Positions 12,406-24,261 of a DNA stretch of 64,000 bases are shown piece by piece. The stretch's first letter is position 1; the number at the start of each line of letters is the position of its first letter. The notes beneath the pieces are model-generated. The model ran no database searches and was not told the origin of the DNA. It worked only from the letters and a program-made list of their open reading frames with translations. The DNA comes from Silene latifolia (lineage: Eukaryota; Streptophyta; Magnoliopsida; Caryophyllales; Caryophyllaceae): contig NC_133532.1 in NCBI RefSeq assembly GCF_048544455.1, positions 15,130,948-15,194,947 of the forward strand. The letters run 5' to 3'. The translations under genes and the position numbers were made by a program.

Positions 12406-13970
12406 CATAGCATGGCCTCAACGTATATTGTCTCTTTTTATGAACGAAAAGAATATTTGTATCTGAGGAAGTCATTGCTATCCTCGGGTTCAGTACCTTT
12501 TGCCGACTTTGGAACCCGTAAGTATCTTCCCTTCTACTATGAGTTTTCCAGGGCGATTGATAATAAGACAGATCCCGTTAGATAATCCTCTTACGGAGTT
12601 AATGTTCCTCTACAATGTAAATGGCATACCACGCTTGGTAGAGCATACTATTATTAGTTATATTAAAAAAAAAATCATCATGTATACTCTCTCCCCTTCT
12701 TAAACTCTCCCACCTTGCTTCTTAGAGGTCAAACTTTTATAACTTTGACCATTAGTATGTCGAAAATCATGATCAAACTTCCGCATTAGCAATTGTGTAG
12801 AAGCAATACGGAAGATCATTGCGAAGAGGAAGAAATTCATTTAGTGTGAAATTCCAAAAAGATAATGAATCTTACTCCCAAAGTCTACACCAACTAAAAT
12901 ACCCGACCAAATCTCGCATAATGAAAACAAAAGCGACGTCTAAAAGTAAGGATACCAAATGGGGAATAAGACATGACGAATGTAGGCCTTCTCATACCCG
13001 TATTTAATAGAAAAATTACATGCCCGGCCCCTACTTGTCGCAACTAAAAATTTTCAAAACCATAATCGCTTCAACTTTGGGAGATCTAAAAATAGTTTCG
13101 TTCCATTTAAATGTCTTATACTCGTCTATTCTATAACTTTCTCAAATAATTCTGATATTATTTTACCCATATATAACATTCATGGTTGGCACGATTTAAA
13201 ATTCAGTTTGAGTCTAAAACTTTATTTATATTCGCTACATCCAAGTCAAATGCGATATAGTTGGACACTTGTGATAGATTTTCCTTTTTGATCAAATTAA
13301 TTTGCTTTTTGTTTTTCTTATTGTAGAGCTAACAACAATTTTTTTCTTATGTAGAAAACTAACATTTATTTTGAACCAATTACTTATTTATTTATTCTGT
13401 TCCTCATGATTTTGTAGTATATATGTACCTTGTGTTACAATGCCTAATTGCTAATATTTATTCTGAATAAATAGCTATAATGGAGATTATAAAATTAAAA
13501 ATGGAACTTGAGATCAACTACTAACAATAGGGTCAAAAATAAGTAAACATGGCAAAAAAACATCAAGAAGTAATTTAGATATGAGGAAGGTCGGGAGATC
13601 ATGAAAAATCTCATATTTAGGCTTTATTTCAAAGAAATTGAAATTAGCTTTTGAACAAAATTTCATTTATCTTATTTTTTTTTGTAAATATTTGATAGAT
13701 AAATTATTTACCAAAATAAGAGTAGCATGTGAGAAATAAGTTACCTGTTTTTTTTTATTCATTTAATTTATAATATTAAATATAGATAACTTATTATGTT
13801 CTAATTTTACCAAAAAAAGAGCTACCTTTTAGTTAGTTTGCCAAACATTTTTGGCTTAATCAATTAAATTATCATCTCTTAATTTTAGTTACCTTTTAAG
13901 CTACAATTTTAGGTTTCAGTTAACTTTTCAGTTAGTATGACTAAGTAAATTTAAGATATAGTATAGTTAT

Positions 13971-14304
13971 ATTTTACCCCTTTTGAAATCCACATTTTAA
14001 AAATTACTCCCTTTTGAATTTTTTTTTTTTGCTAAAATTACTCCCTTAAGTTGCATTTTTTTCCTAAAATTGCTTCAAAACTTTAATTTAAGTGACTTAT
14101 TTTCTCTGTTTTTGAACTCTCCCTCCATTTGTCTACATAGTTATACCTTTCAAAGTATAAATTGGTTATGGCACAAACAGAATAAGTTCAAAAATTGGAG
14201 TTTTGAAGTAATTTTAGAAAAAAACATGCAACTTGGGAGTAATTTTTGCAAAAAATTCAAAAGGGAGTAATTTTAAAAATGTGAATTTCAAAAGGGAGTA
14301 AAAT
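13971..14304. mobile_element. Long-arm foldback MITE
   Basis: Two arms of about 110 bp are inverted copies of each other: 'attttaccccttttgaaatc' with 'aaaattactcccttttgaat' on the left, and their complements 'attcaaaagggagtaatttt' and 'gaatttcaaaagggagtaaa' on the right. The loop is about 110 bp. No coding or clear target duplication is seen. Confidence 0.7.
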
Positions 14305-14591
14305 CTAATTAACTCGATATAGTATATGAATAATGTTTATATTATATTTAATATGCCATATAATTAGTTACATTGTGTATTTTGAGTATCACCTACTTAT
14401 ATTAGAATAATCTTATTAAAATAAATTTAATCTACTTTTATTAGGATAACTTTATTAAAATGTTAAGAAATCTACTTTTATTAGGATAATTTTATTAAAT
14501 TTGTTTCTAAATCTACTTTTGTTAGGAATTCTGAAAAAGTTGGACTCTCTAATATCGCTCGAAAAGTTTCTGCTTTATATATATGTATTGA

Positions 14592-16251
14592 TTGATTGGC
14601 AAGGACGTAATACAAAACGGGTAAAAATGACCGAATTTAAATTGACACAAAACAGATTAAAATGACTAATTTGAAATCACAATCACAGTTGTACACACAA
14701 AAGGCGAGTAATTCGACTCATTCACATCCAGATCATGAATGTTTAGCTCCATATTATGTAAGGAGCCGTTGGTTTTGGTAATTTAAATTGAAGGGTAATA
14801 TAAAATTGGTTGATTTCCACCCTCATATCCATAATTAACGCGTTCATCCTAGTTAGCACCTCTAGCTTCGTATCAAAGTTACGATCGATATCGTACCTAG
14901 CATCAATCAATATCGTCACTAGTATAAATAAGAAAACTTAAAGAGTAGTAGAGAGAGTTATGCTCTTTCATGAACATGATTTACTTAATCATAAACTCAA
15001 TTGACATAGAAATATTCTTATCAAAGTTAAACAAATGATTGAAAAGTAATTAGAGTTTTGTCTCGTATAACCAACTAAACATGCATTTCACATTATTTTC
15101 CCTTGTCAATGTTCTCAAATACTTCTCTCATTCAACTCCACTCTACCACTTTTCATTTTTACGCTTGCGAATGCGAGTTTTACGCACTAAATATTTTTAA
15201 TAGAATTAAACAAGATCCCACATGAATATATCTTCGTATAGAGAGAAAATTAAAATTGAGTACTCACTTGTGAATAATGTACAAAAATAAAATTGGTAGA
15301 ATAGAGCGGGATAACAGACCGCACGGATGACAAAATACTGTCGTCGTATAATTGTCCCTCACTGTCATTAGTATATAAGCTTGTACGGAGTATAATACAA
15401 GAAATCAGGCATGGTGGAATTCTCCAATAAATGGAACATAACGGTTATAACAATAATAACCACCTCATTTCCACCCTTCTGCATTTCCTTCAGCTTCTCT
15501 TTCTCATCAATTTCTTCCCCAAATCACAAAAAAACCCTTTTGTATGATTATTAATCTTGTTTATATAAATAGGAGCATTAAGAGAATAATGTCATGCTAA
15601 TTCATATCGCAGCTCGAAATTAGAGGTGACACCCATCATTTATCTTATGTTATGTTCATCGTTATATTGATTAATTGCATTTTTTTGGTTGATTTCATTT
15701 ACCCAATTGTTTGTTTATCATATATTATATGATTAGGAATTTCATAATGTTTAAGATGGCATGTTTTGAATTGGGGGCTGTGCATTTTTTTAATCTATTC
15801 ATTCTTGAATGATGTTATCTTTAATATTGTGATACATTTTGTTTCCCATTACCAAGTGGTGGAGCCAGGATTTCACGTTAGCTTGCGAATTACTAATGAA
15901 ATAAGGTAAACTAGGAAAAAGTTCGAAATTTTAAGTAAAAATCTCAAATGTATCAAAATTCATGGGGTGCGAGTGCCCCTGCTAGCCCCCTAGATCCTCC
16001 CATATGGCTTTACCTATGGATTGTGTTGTAGTAGTGTAATTATTGCTATTCATAAAGAAAGTATAGAATTTAGGGAGGAAATGAAGTATTTGTAGCAAAG
16101 GAATGGAAAAAAGTTCTCAGCTTTGGATTATGAGGTGATAATTATGATAAATTTAGTTTCTTGGTGTACATCCGACGCCCCCTACCCCGCAATTTGCAGG
16201 AGCCATTAACGCATGTTGTTGTTGTTGACACCAATGTTTATTTTAACAGAT
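14592..16251. other. Upstream region and 5' UTR intron of the TBC gene
   Basis: The pyrimidine-rich segment around 15455-15530 (ccttcagcttctctttctc) looks like the transcribed leader of the TBC gene. An intron then runs to the acceptor 'ttttaacag' at 16249. Within it, 15858-16005 ('ggtggagccagga ... gcccctgctagccccctag') resembles 39555-39600 and looks like a dispersed repeat fragment. A SINE-like tail lies at 16166-16232. No other gene is seen. Confidence 0.5.
16166..16232 (+). repeat. SINE-like 3' fragment with TTG tail
   Basis: The sequence 'gtacatccgacgccccctac', 'cccgcaatttgcaggagcc' and then a (gtt)n tail resembles the 3' half of TS-like plant SINEs, which end in TTG repeats. A second related scrap, 'ggggtaaggcaacagacatc ... 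ccctaccccg', lies near 16578-16615. No Pol III boxes are seen, so both are truncated. Confidence 0.4.
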
Positions 16252-19200
16252 ATGTTTTTAAGAAGATCAACCCAAACGGGACTGGATACATTTTATCCTA
16301 TTAGACCCGAGTGCCAAGACAGTGTTCCAAAACCACGGTTCAAGCTCAGGGTGAGAACATTTCTTTGACTTACTCCGTCGTATTGTTTTTGGTTTTTTCT
16401 TATGACTCGCTGTTTTTTAGTTACGGGTCATGTTTGATAGAATAAACTGAAATGACTCACTCAGTTGGCGGTATTTTTTTCAATTGTAACGTTGGAGTCG
16501 TTGGATGTATTTTTTTGATGCCATTTTTTCACTCAGTGTCATCCGAATAGAACCTCTTTGTGTCGTTGTCAGTTTTCACAGGGGTAAGGCAACAGACATC
16601 CAAGTCCCTACCCCGTATGTCGCCACCAGCAAGAGCTCTTTAGACTTTTGAGTAATGTTGTCATTTCTGTATTTGACACCTATTGATTATAGCTCTTCTT
16701 ATCATTTGGTTGCTGTAACTCTGTAAGTCTATCTATTCATTATTGTATATTCATCATTACTGTGTCGTTATTGCCTTTGCACGTTATCATCGCAAACTTG
16801 TGCTAAAAACCTTACAGTTGTGCAAAGTGATGGTTAATTACGAAACTGTGATCAATGTTTCTCTATTTCATAACTGTGGAATATGAATAGATATCTGGTA
16901 ATTAATTTTCCCTGTATGGTGTGTTTTCGTTCCCCTTTTTTTGCAGGCAGGGAAAACTCTTAGTGAAAGAAGGTGGCTTGCTTCATTCTCCCAAGACGGT
17001 AATTTGGACATTGCAAGTGCGCTAAGACGGATTCAGCGTGGGGTAAATTGTTTCTGCTTATGTCTTAGTTATTTTCTATTTATCTATTCTTACCTTATCT
17101 CTATAGCTGAAAGTTAAACATCTCTTGTAGATTTAAGCTGTTTTTACTTTGCTGTTCTTGCATGGATAAACGTCGCGTGTGAGTGTGACTATGAATTTGG
17201 TTGCATGATGAAGTTTAGTCTTTTGTCGCGACGGTTCATTGTTTGAGAGTTATATAAAGTAGTGGTTTTTGGACAACTCAATTGGAAGTCATTGGTGATA
17301 ATGGGATATGAAAGGCACTTGGGACGTGGGTCTTGTCTTGTGGCCTTTCGAATAATTGTGTAGTTATCGCATACTAATAGAAAGATATGATAGAGTGTTA
17401 TTATAGGGGAACATACTTGATGCAGATATTAGGAGCAACCAGGATTATTGGAATTTGTCCTATTTTGAATCTAATATGTACTAAATATTTGTTTCCGAGT
17501 TAATTGTTTCACTTAAAATGTTAAGACAAAGAGCATCCAAAAGACATAAGACTAGGAAGTCATAGCATTCCCTTTTGACGATATAACTCCCTTTGCTTGG
17601 CAATGACTTTTGAAACTAAATTATGCAACGGGTCTAGCTTGTGACAATATTCTGCAACTTCTGACATTTTTCACCTTGCTAAACAACGGGAGACCTAAAT
17701 CCGTTCTTCTTCGTTTTGAATCCTTCCATTTTCTTTCAAATGCTACCATATTGTTTATTAGTACATATTGGAACGACTTTTCATTGCCAATAGCTAACTT
17801 ATGGTGGCCTTTCGTTTCCTTATTCTCTCCCCGTTTCAATAGCCTTATCAAAATGAACTGTACGCATCTAGCAAGTTATATTATATGCGAACTTGCTGTT
17901 CTATTTACAAATACCTATTCTGTGAAAAATTATAACATGATTATAAAATATTTGTATTCATCACAAAAATGGTCTTTCACAAAAATCTCTTCTAAGCAAA
18001 AAAAAGTAGTATATAACTGGAGAAAAATAGAGTCAAAGTGACGTCTTGAAGACTCTGAATGAGAATATTATTTTGGGATGGAGGGCATATATTTTATTTT
18101 TAACAAATTCCCATAATTTTCACCTAGATGTTGGGTTATACTTATACCATTCAATTTTGCATCTCTGTTAGGGCGTTCACCCCTCAGTCCGAGGTGCTGT
18201 GTGGGAATTTTTGCTGGGCTGTTATGATCCAAATAGCACGTTCGATGACCGCAGTCTGCTCAGGCAACGGCGCAGGTATTGGAAAATGTGCAATTATGCA
18301 ATTATTATTTATGCAGTGGCGAAGAGATCCTATAACTTAAAAAATCAACTTACATTTGGCTTTCTGGAATAGGAGCGCTTTGTCATTCATTACAGCATAA
18401 GGGGTTTTGATGGTGAGATAAAATAGGTTCAAACAAACCTTGCATTTTAAACTTTACCATGTCATGGAGCAAAGATTACTAATGCTTTCTCTTAACAATT
18501 TTAAATCATTTGGGAAACTTCGCTATATCTGAATCACCGTTTTTGTTTTTGGTCAATAATATAGGGATAGTAATCTTGATATTGTTAGTCCTTTTTTTAA
18601 CATTGTCGGTGTCATAGCAGATTATCTGGTCTTTCCGACAGTACTTTCCCTTATAGATCTATTTACCAAATTCACTATGATTATTTTGAGGGTGGACACT
18701 CACACCTGGTTTCATATGAGACGGGCTCATAGAGATAGTAATCATGAGATTAACCCATATAATAATTAAAAGTTAAGAGTAAATGGGTTAATGGGTATAT
18801 ATGCAGGGTTATTTGATGGAATAATGGATTAGTCTCGCAATTGGAGGTTGGAGGGTTTTGTTATATCTGTTGTGCTTCCTAATATGAGTATTCCTTAATA
18901 TAGGGAAAAAACAATGCTTGAAATAGTGTGATATTCTAAGAATTTGTCATTGTGTATAGTATTTTTGCATTAGAGTGAACATGTGGTTGTGCAAACATTT
19001 GTATCTGTGTATATTGACAAGATCTGGTATATTATATTGGACTTAGAGAGCAGTATGATGAATGGAAAGCGGAATGTCAGAAGATGGTACCCACTATCGG
19101 TAGTGGAAAGTTTCTCACAACACCCATTATAACTGATGAAGGCCAACCAATAGAAAATGCCGAGGGTGCTAATGGTGCAGGATTCCCTGATTCTCTTGAT

Positions 19201-22129
19201 CCTGCTTTACAGAAGAAAGTGATTCAGTGGAAGCAGGTTTTGCCTCAAATAGGTATGTGTAACTTTTCTGGAAGTTTTTTTGTTTTGTTTTGTTTTGTTT
19301 GTTACATAATCATGAGATTCAGAAGTAGTAGTTTGTATGTGTTCATGATGCTTGTCACGGAATTTAAGTCGTGACAAGTCCGACACCGGGATATGTACCG
19401 TATCCAACATCCATAATTGAGCCGAAGCAACGCAGGACTTGTAAGATACTTTTGGCATCTTAAGTTACATTGATTTACATCTATTGTTAACTTGAATCTG
19501 TGCAATTGTGAGAGTCGAGGAAGTGCTTCCCCTTGTCTCTTCTTTCTAAGAACATTTTTGTATGGTCTTTTAACGTCACGAGCTAGTCTTTCTGTTATGC
19601 TGCTTTGCTGATTGATTTTGCCTGTTGCAGGTTTGGATGTTGTACGAACAGATCAGGCACTTGTCTTTTATCAAAATGAAATTAATCAGGCAAAACTCTG
19701 GAATATTCTTGCTGTATATGCTTGGTTGGATAGTGATATCAGTTATGTTCAAGGTACTTGTTGTTTTCCTCAACACAAGTTCCCCAAGTTAGCTGTTATA
19801 GAATGAGAGACACCGAGAGTAGCGCATTATTGTGTGAATATTTTATAAACAGAATCCAACTTGGTTTGAATGTGACGTAAGAATTTCAACCAATCTGTTG
19901 TTCAGTTTGATGTAGGATTATGGAATCTGAACTTGTTACTTCAACTTGTGGACAGGGATGAATGACATTTGTTCTCCAATGGTTATACTTCTTGAAAATG
20001 AAGCAGATGCCTATTGGTGTTTTGAGCGTGCTATGCGTAGATTGGTAAGAAACCTGAAACCAAGTACTCCGTATGTAGTGAACTGTGTACCTGCTGTAGT
20101 CTTTCTTCCCATTGTTTGAAAAGAAGTGAGGGGTTTAAGATGGACATTCTGCCACTGAGTTGTCTGTAGAATTTTTTCTATATTTCAGATTTAGTCAGAC
20201 AGTCAGTTTTATGCAACGTCAACACTTCAATGTGCTGAAAATGCTCAATGGAATAACAAACTAATTTATGCCTTGGCCTATCATTTGGAATCTGAATATG
20301 TTTGTGGGGTATTTTATGATGGCTAATTAATTGGCTTATGTTACATGGACGATTCAATATTTCAATGTGTCCAAGACATTTTGTAATTCATATTAGGCCA
20401 ATATAATTGTTTCAGAAAATACCCTTTTCCGGCACTTGTAGCAGTCTAATGGCAACTTTATCGACTCATGATAGTTTTCAAATGGATGAGAAACACAAAT
20501 TTGAGTCGTGACCAGTCGAAGTTAATGTTCTTTCCTTGGTCGAATGGTTTCAGAATAGGTTTATATGCTCTTTGGATTGTTTTTTTGTTCTCTCTTCTCA
20601 CTTTAGAAGTGCACATCGCCACACGTATCCTTTCAAAATGTGTTCACTTTCTATGCCGTTTGATTGGTAATGATGTTGCCTACTTATTGCATCATCCTAT
20701 TGTAGGGATATTAATAAAGAAAATTGCCCAAATTAAGCTCGAGGAACAAACTTGAGTTTGAGTTTTCATAGCTTTTGCGCTCAAGATCCGTTTTTAGTTT
20801 CCCCTTGTAACTTTTAGCTGACTCTCTTCCGTGTTCTTTGATCATGCATGGACATGGTAGAGGGACAATTTCAAGACAAGTGCAACTTCAATAGGGGTGC
20901 AAGCTCGCCTAAGTACACTTTCAGCAATAATCAAAGTCGTCGACCCTAAATTACATGAGCACCTTGGTAGGTTGGTTCTATATTCAAAGAGGGGGATAAT
21001 TGTTGCGTTGGGTGAACCTGACTGTATTGCGCTATTTTTGGCAGAGGAATTAGATGCAGGGGAGTATTTGTTTGCATTTCGCATGCTGATGGTGCTTTTT
21101 CGAAGAGAGTTCTCATTTGTTGATGCTTTGTATCTTTGGGAGGTAAGAAAAAATTGTGATTCAATAACTTTTTAGCTATGTCGATCGGGTATTGGACGTG
21201 GTATGTGCCTGGCTATCTGGACTATATTCGAAAAGAATCCTTGATATTGGCTTATTGGGTCCGAGTGTCCAGAATCTAACATGGGTATTTAAGGTTAAAA
21301 TGAAGTGTTCGAGCAACATTGTTTTTTAGGGTTTGATTTAATATGTCTACAAGTTTATAGATAATCAGACCGAGGTCATTCGTTATTTCTTTGCTCAAAC
21401 ACGAGCTGTTTGCTGAGATCGGCGAATGTGGGATCTTCAGTGATCTAATCTTGGTTGATCATTTTAGTAACTGTACTCGTTAAATAATCTACCTTGGAGT
21501 TTAACTTCACTTTTAAAGTCCATTCCAGTTAATGTGGGCCATGGAGTACAACCCCAACACTTTCTTGTTATACGAGACGAGTGCTGCGGATGCAACCACT
21601 GCAAACTTGAATGAGAAGATGCTGAAACGCTATGGGAAATTTGAGAGGTACAATGTAAGAACTGGGTGTAAAGACTATCAAAGTGCATTAGCAGTATTCC
21701 TTGCTGCAAGCCTCCTTGAAAACAAGCACAAGCGAATCTTAAAGGAAGCCAAAGGTCTAGATGACGTTGTCGAGGTTATTTTCCTCCCTCAGTGTTCTGT
21801 TTAAGAAAAACTTTGCTACATTATTCTCACCTATATTCATGAGGTTTTACTTTAGAGTTACTGTGAGTTACCGTAGGACATTCTTACACGGAAATTAACA
21901 TTATAAGTTTGGTCTCCTGTGTTCCTTCAGATTCTGGGTGATGTAACTGGGAGTATAGATGCTAAAAAAGCATGTAAAGAAGCATTGGAGATTCAGAAAA
22001 AGTTTCTTAAAAGGGTGAGTTTCATGCTTGTCTGATTCTTTCTTTGTCAATCCAGTAAACTGCATCGACGAATCATCAACTGTATGACACTTGTGCTCGT
22101 TCTCGTTCCAGGCTCAGCAGCCATCATGA
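16252..22129 (+). CDS. TBC-domain Rab GTPase-activating protein
   Basis: GTPase activator for Rab proteins in membrane traffic. Coding exons: 16252-16350, 16947-17042, 18172-18275, 19047-19252, 19631-19753, 19956-20044, 20861-20966, 21045-21142, 21529-21774, 21931-22014 and 22112-22129. They join in frame to 422 aa, close to the plant proteins of this type that I know. The start ATG lies 2 nt after an intron acceptor, so the first exon is non-coding. The N-terminal 'FYPIRPECQDSVPKPRFKLR' is typical of the group. The TBC domain starts near 'GGVHPSVRGAVWEFLLGCYD'. Both catalytic fingers are present: IGLDVVR (IxxDxxR, Arg174) and YVQG (YxQ, Gln209). Later TBC motifs 'CFERAMRRL', 'FAFRMLMVLFRREF' and 'LYLWELMWA' are intact. 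The last exon encodes only AQQPS. No membrane segment is seen. Which Rab it acts on cannot be told. Confidence 0.93.
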
Positions 22130-23187
22130 GTGCGAATTTATATCTCCAGTTTGCCGGGACAATAAGGCCTCGACGCACTGTGAACCATGTCTTTCTGTTA
22201 TCAAGCCTTGTTGCAGAAAGAGTACTAGACTGTGCTGCCTGTTACGGAAATTCGCAAGGAATACATCAATGGCAGGAAGACAAATACACACAACTATGAA
22301 ATTTGTTCTGAAAATTTTGAAGATTAAATTTGTAAGGATATTACCAACTGATATTCAAGGGAAATACAGGATCCATTTTTCATCTGAACATAATATATAC
22401 TTACATCTGTAATTTTACTTCGCAATATCATAAATCCTAGCCTTTTTCTTTCTCCCCTTTTTTTCCTCCACAGCTCTATGGCTTTTTAGCCTTGATAAAA
22501 TGCTTCTTGTTAAAAACAAAGTCCGCTGTTTAAAAAAACTTCCCCTTCTTGGATACGCAGAAGCGTGTGTAAGAGGAAATTTCTTGTGCAAAGTGCAGCA
22601 AAAGAATAGTTTTGATAATTTGATGATACGAGGCTGAAATGTAGATCCCGAGTTATAGCTTATTTGACACCATTTTTTATTTACGTATTTTTCGTTCCTT
22701 ACTAATTTTGGTCTTTACATTAGCGACTATGTCAAACGAAAAATCATTGTGAAAGATAGTAGAAAAATTAATATCAGGCTAAACAAGCTGATATCACATA
22801 AATATGAGAAAAAGGATAGTACATCACGAGTACTATAGAGTTTGTAAATAATATTTTAGTTTTATGATGCCAAAAATCAATTTTTTTTGAGATTATATGT
22901 AATTTTTTTGAGTTATAATGTAACTTTTTGAGATTAACGTTTAAGTAAATAAACTCAAAAACTTTATAATAAAACTCAAAAACTTTATCTTAATGCTCAA
23001 AAACTATACCATCTGATGTACTACATCAGATGTATAATCCACTTACTGCATAAATATTTGGCTAAACAAGCATCTCCTACAAAGTCGTGGGATTTATCTT
23101 CTATACCGCTCTCTCCTTCAGCCACAAAATGTGTGTACATTCCATGGAAAAAGGTATTTATAACAAATCTAAAAGAAATGATCAGCA
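22130..23187. other. TBC 3' UTR and spacer
   Basis: The 3' UTR of the TBC gene probably ends before about 22450. The rest is AT-rich. At 22950-23035 there are repeated 'actcaaaaactttat' words and a short palindrome, catctgatgtactacatcagatg (two 8-9 bp arms). No gene is seen before the tRNA. Confidence 0.5.
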
Positions 23188-23261
23188 GGCCTATTAGCTC
23201 AGTTGGTTAGAGCGTCGTGCTAATAACGCGAAGGTCGCAGGTTCGAGACCTGCATAGGCCA
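23188..23261 (+). tRNA. tRNA-Ile (anticodon AAU)
   Basis: A 74-nt cloverleaf: acceptor GGCCTAT / ATAGGCC with discriminator A, and D arm AGCTC..GAGC. The anticodon loop CTAATAA gives anticodon AAT, and the T arm is GCAGGTTCGAGACCTGC. Box A (TTAGCTCAGTTGG) and box B (GGTTCGAGACC) match the Pol III consensus. A run of eight T follows (23263-23270) as terminator. The CCA end is not encoded and there is no intron, as expected for a nuclear tRNA gene. Confidence 0.96.
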
Positions 23262-24261
23262 CTTTTTTTTAAAGTCAACGACCGTCTAAAAACGACATCG
23301 TCTCAGTATAAAAATGCATGGCGAAAAAGCTGTTGATTAACACCCTAACTGTCTTTCAGAATTCCCTCTCTTATCTCTGTATTTATTTACGTCTATTTCT
23401 TTCAATTCCAGGTAATTCAACTTGTTCTTCTCCTTCCTTATTATTAACATCACTATCACTTGTTTTTTTGCTTCTTAATAACACGTAAATTAAACATATT
23501 ACGTGCATATTTTTTATTCTAAATACTTACCATCTATTCATATTTCATCTCTACATGATTATTGTCTATCACTTTTCAATTTATCCATTTCGACTCGATA
23601 ACCATTTCAGGTAATCTACTATATACGGAGTATTGAGGTGTTTTTTCTTTTATTTCTTGATTGTGATTTGTTTTTCAGTCGCCATTTCGATTTAATATGA
23701 TTGTTTGATAGTACTGATCATTTGTTTCAGCAAGTACATTTTTTTTTCCCTTTACAAAAAGTTTGTGTTTTTGGGGTAAAGTCACTTTGTGCCACATCGA
23801 CTTGGGTATGAAGTCGCTATACGGCTTAGCGACTTCTTCCCTGTCCTACATGGATCCATTTTCGATAATTTCTTTCAACTTTGCCCCTTTTGTTTGGCCT
23901 TGAACACCATTAAACAAAAAAAATCTATTCTTCCAATGTTGAAGGACTCATTTACTTGAAGGCTTATGATTATGATACCCAAGTGTGTAAACTCTTACAT
24001 TAACATTTTCGAATTTTCCTTATTGCATTATTTGTTCAGCTACCCTGATTGCTTAAATTCAGGGGGTCAGACATATACAACCGAATCACTATGGTTAATT
24101 TAATGAATCATTATATCTTGTAAGAATGATCGGATACAAAATGGCAAATTCCGGCCAATATGTAAATTATTATGGATTGTGATGTTGTAGATGAGGTGCA
24201 TTATTTTTGAGGTTTGGTGCTACAAACTTTGTTAGAAAATTGGATGAAGTGAAGTGAAAGA
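23262..24261 (+). other. GLTP leader region with a 5' UTR intron
   Basis: A pyrimidine-rich leader (about 23350-23411, ending ...tcaattccag before gtaatt) is probably the first non-coding exon of the GLTP gene. The acceptor 'gatgttgtag' at 24190 would start the second, which leads to the ATG at 24262. Inside the intron a hairpin with 10-bp arms (GAAGTCGCTA, 23810-23819, and its complement 23827-23836) stands out. No gene is seen. Confidence 0.5.

Larger units (their letters stand above)
10765..14591 (-). mobile_element. Decayed Helitron with RepHel helicase remnants
   Basis: The 3' end on the minus strand is clear: hairpin CCCGTGCATCGCACGGG, eight bases, CTAG at 10765-10768, followed by T. 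Minus-strand traces of the Pif1-like helicase C-terminus lie inside. About 12640-12480 reads 'NINSVRGLSNGICLI ... EGKILTGSKVG'. About 11935-11845 reads 'VEIYLPKPIFINGKFYV' and then 'SRTTSSERLTF', which match the last helicase motifs of plant Helitron RepHel proteins. The frame is worn and interrupted. A hAT MITE (11975-12405) sits between the two traces and a foldback MITE (13971-14304) lies further in. The 5' end is a guess: ...tgtattga before T at 14591, like the TCAATAC start of the 3190 element. Confidence 0.6.

Noticed and set aside
17610-18041. A 143-aa plus-strand open stretch
   Set aside because: It lies wholly within intron 2 of the coding part of the TBC gene, between well-supported splice sites, and shows no family motif or codon pattern.
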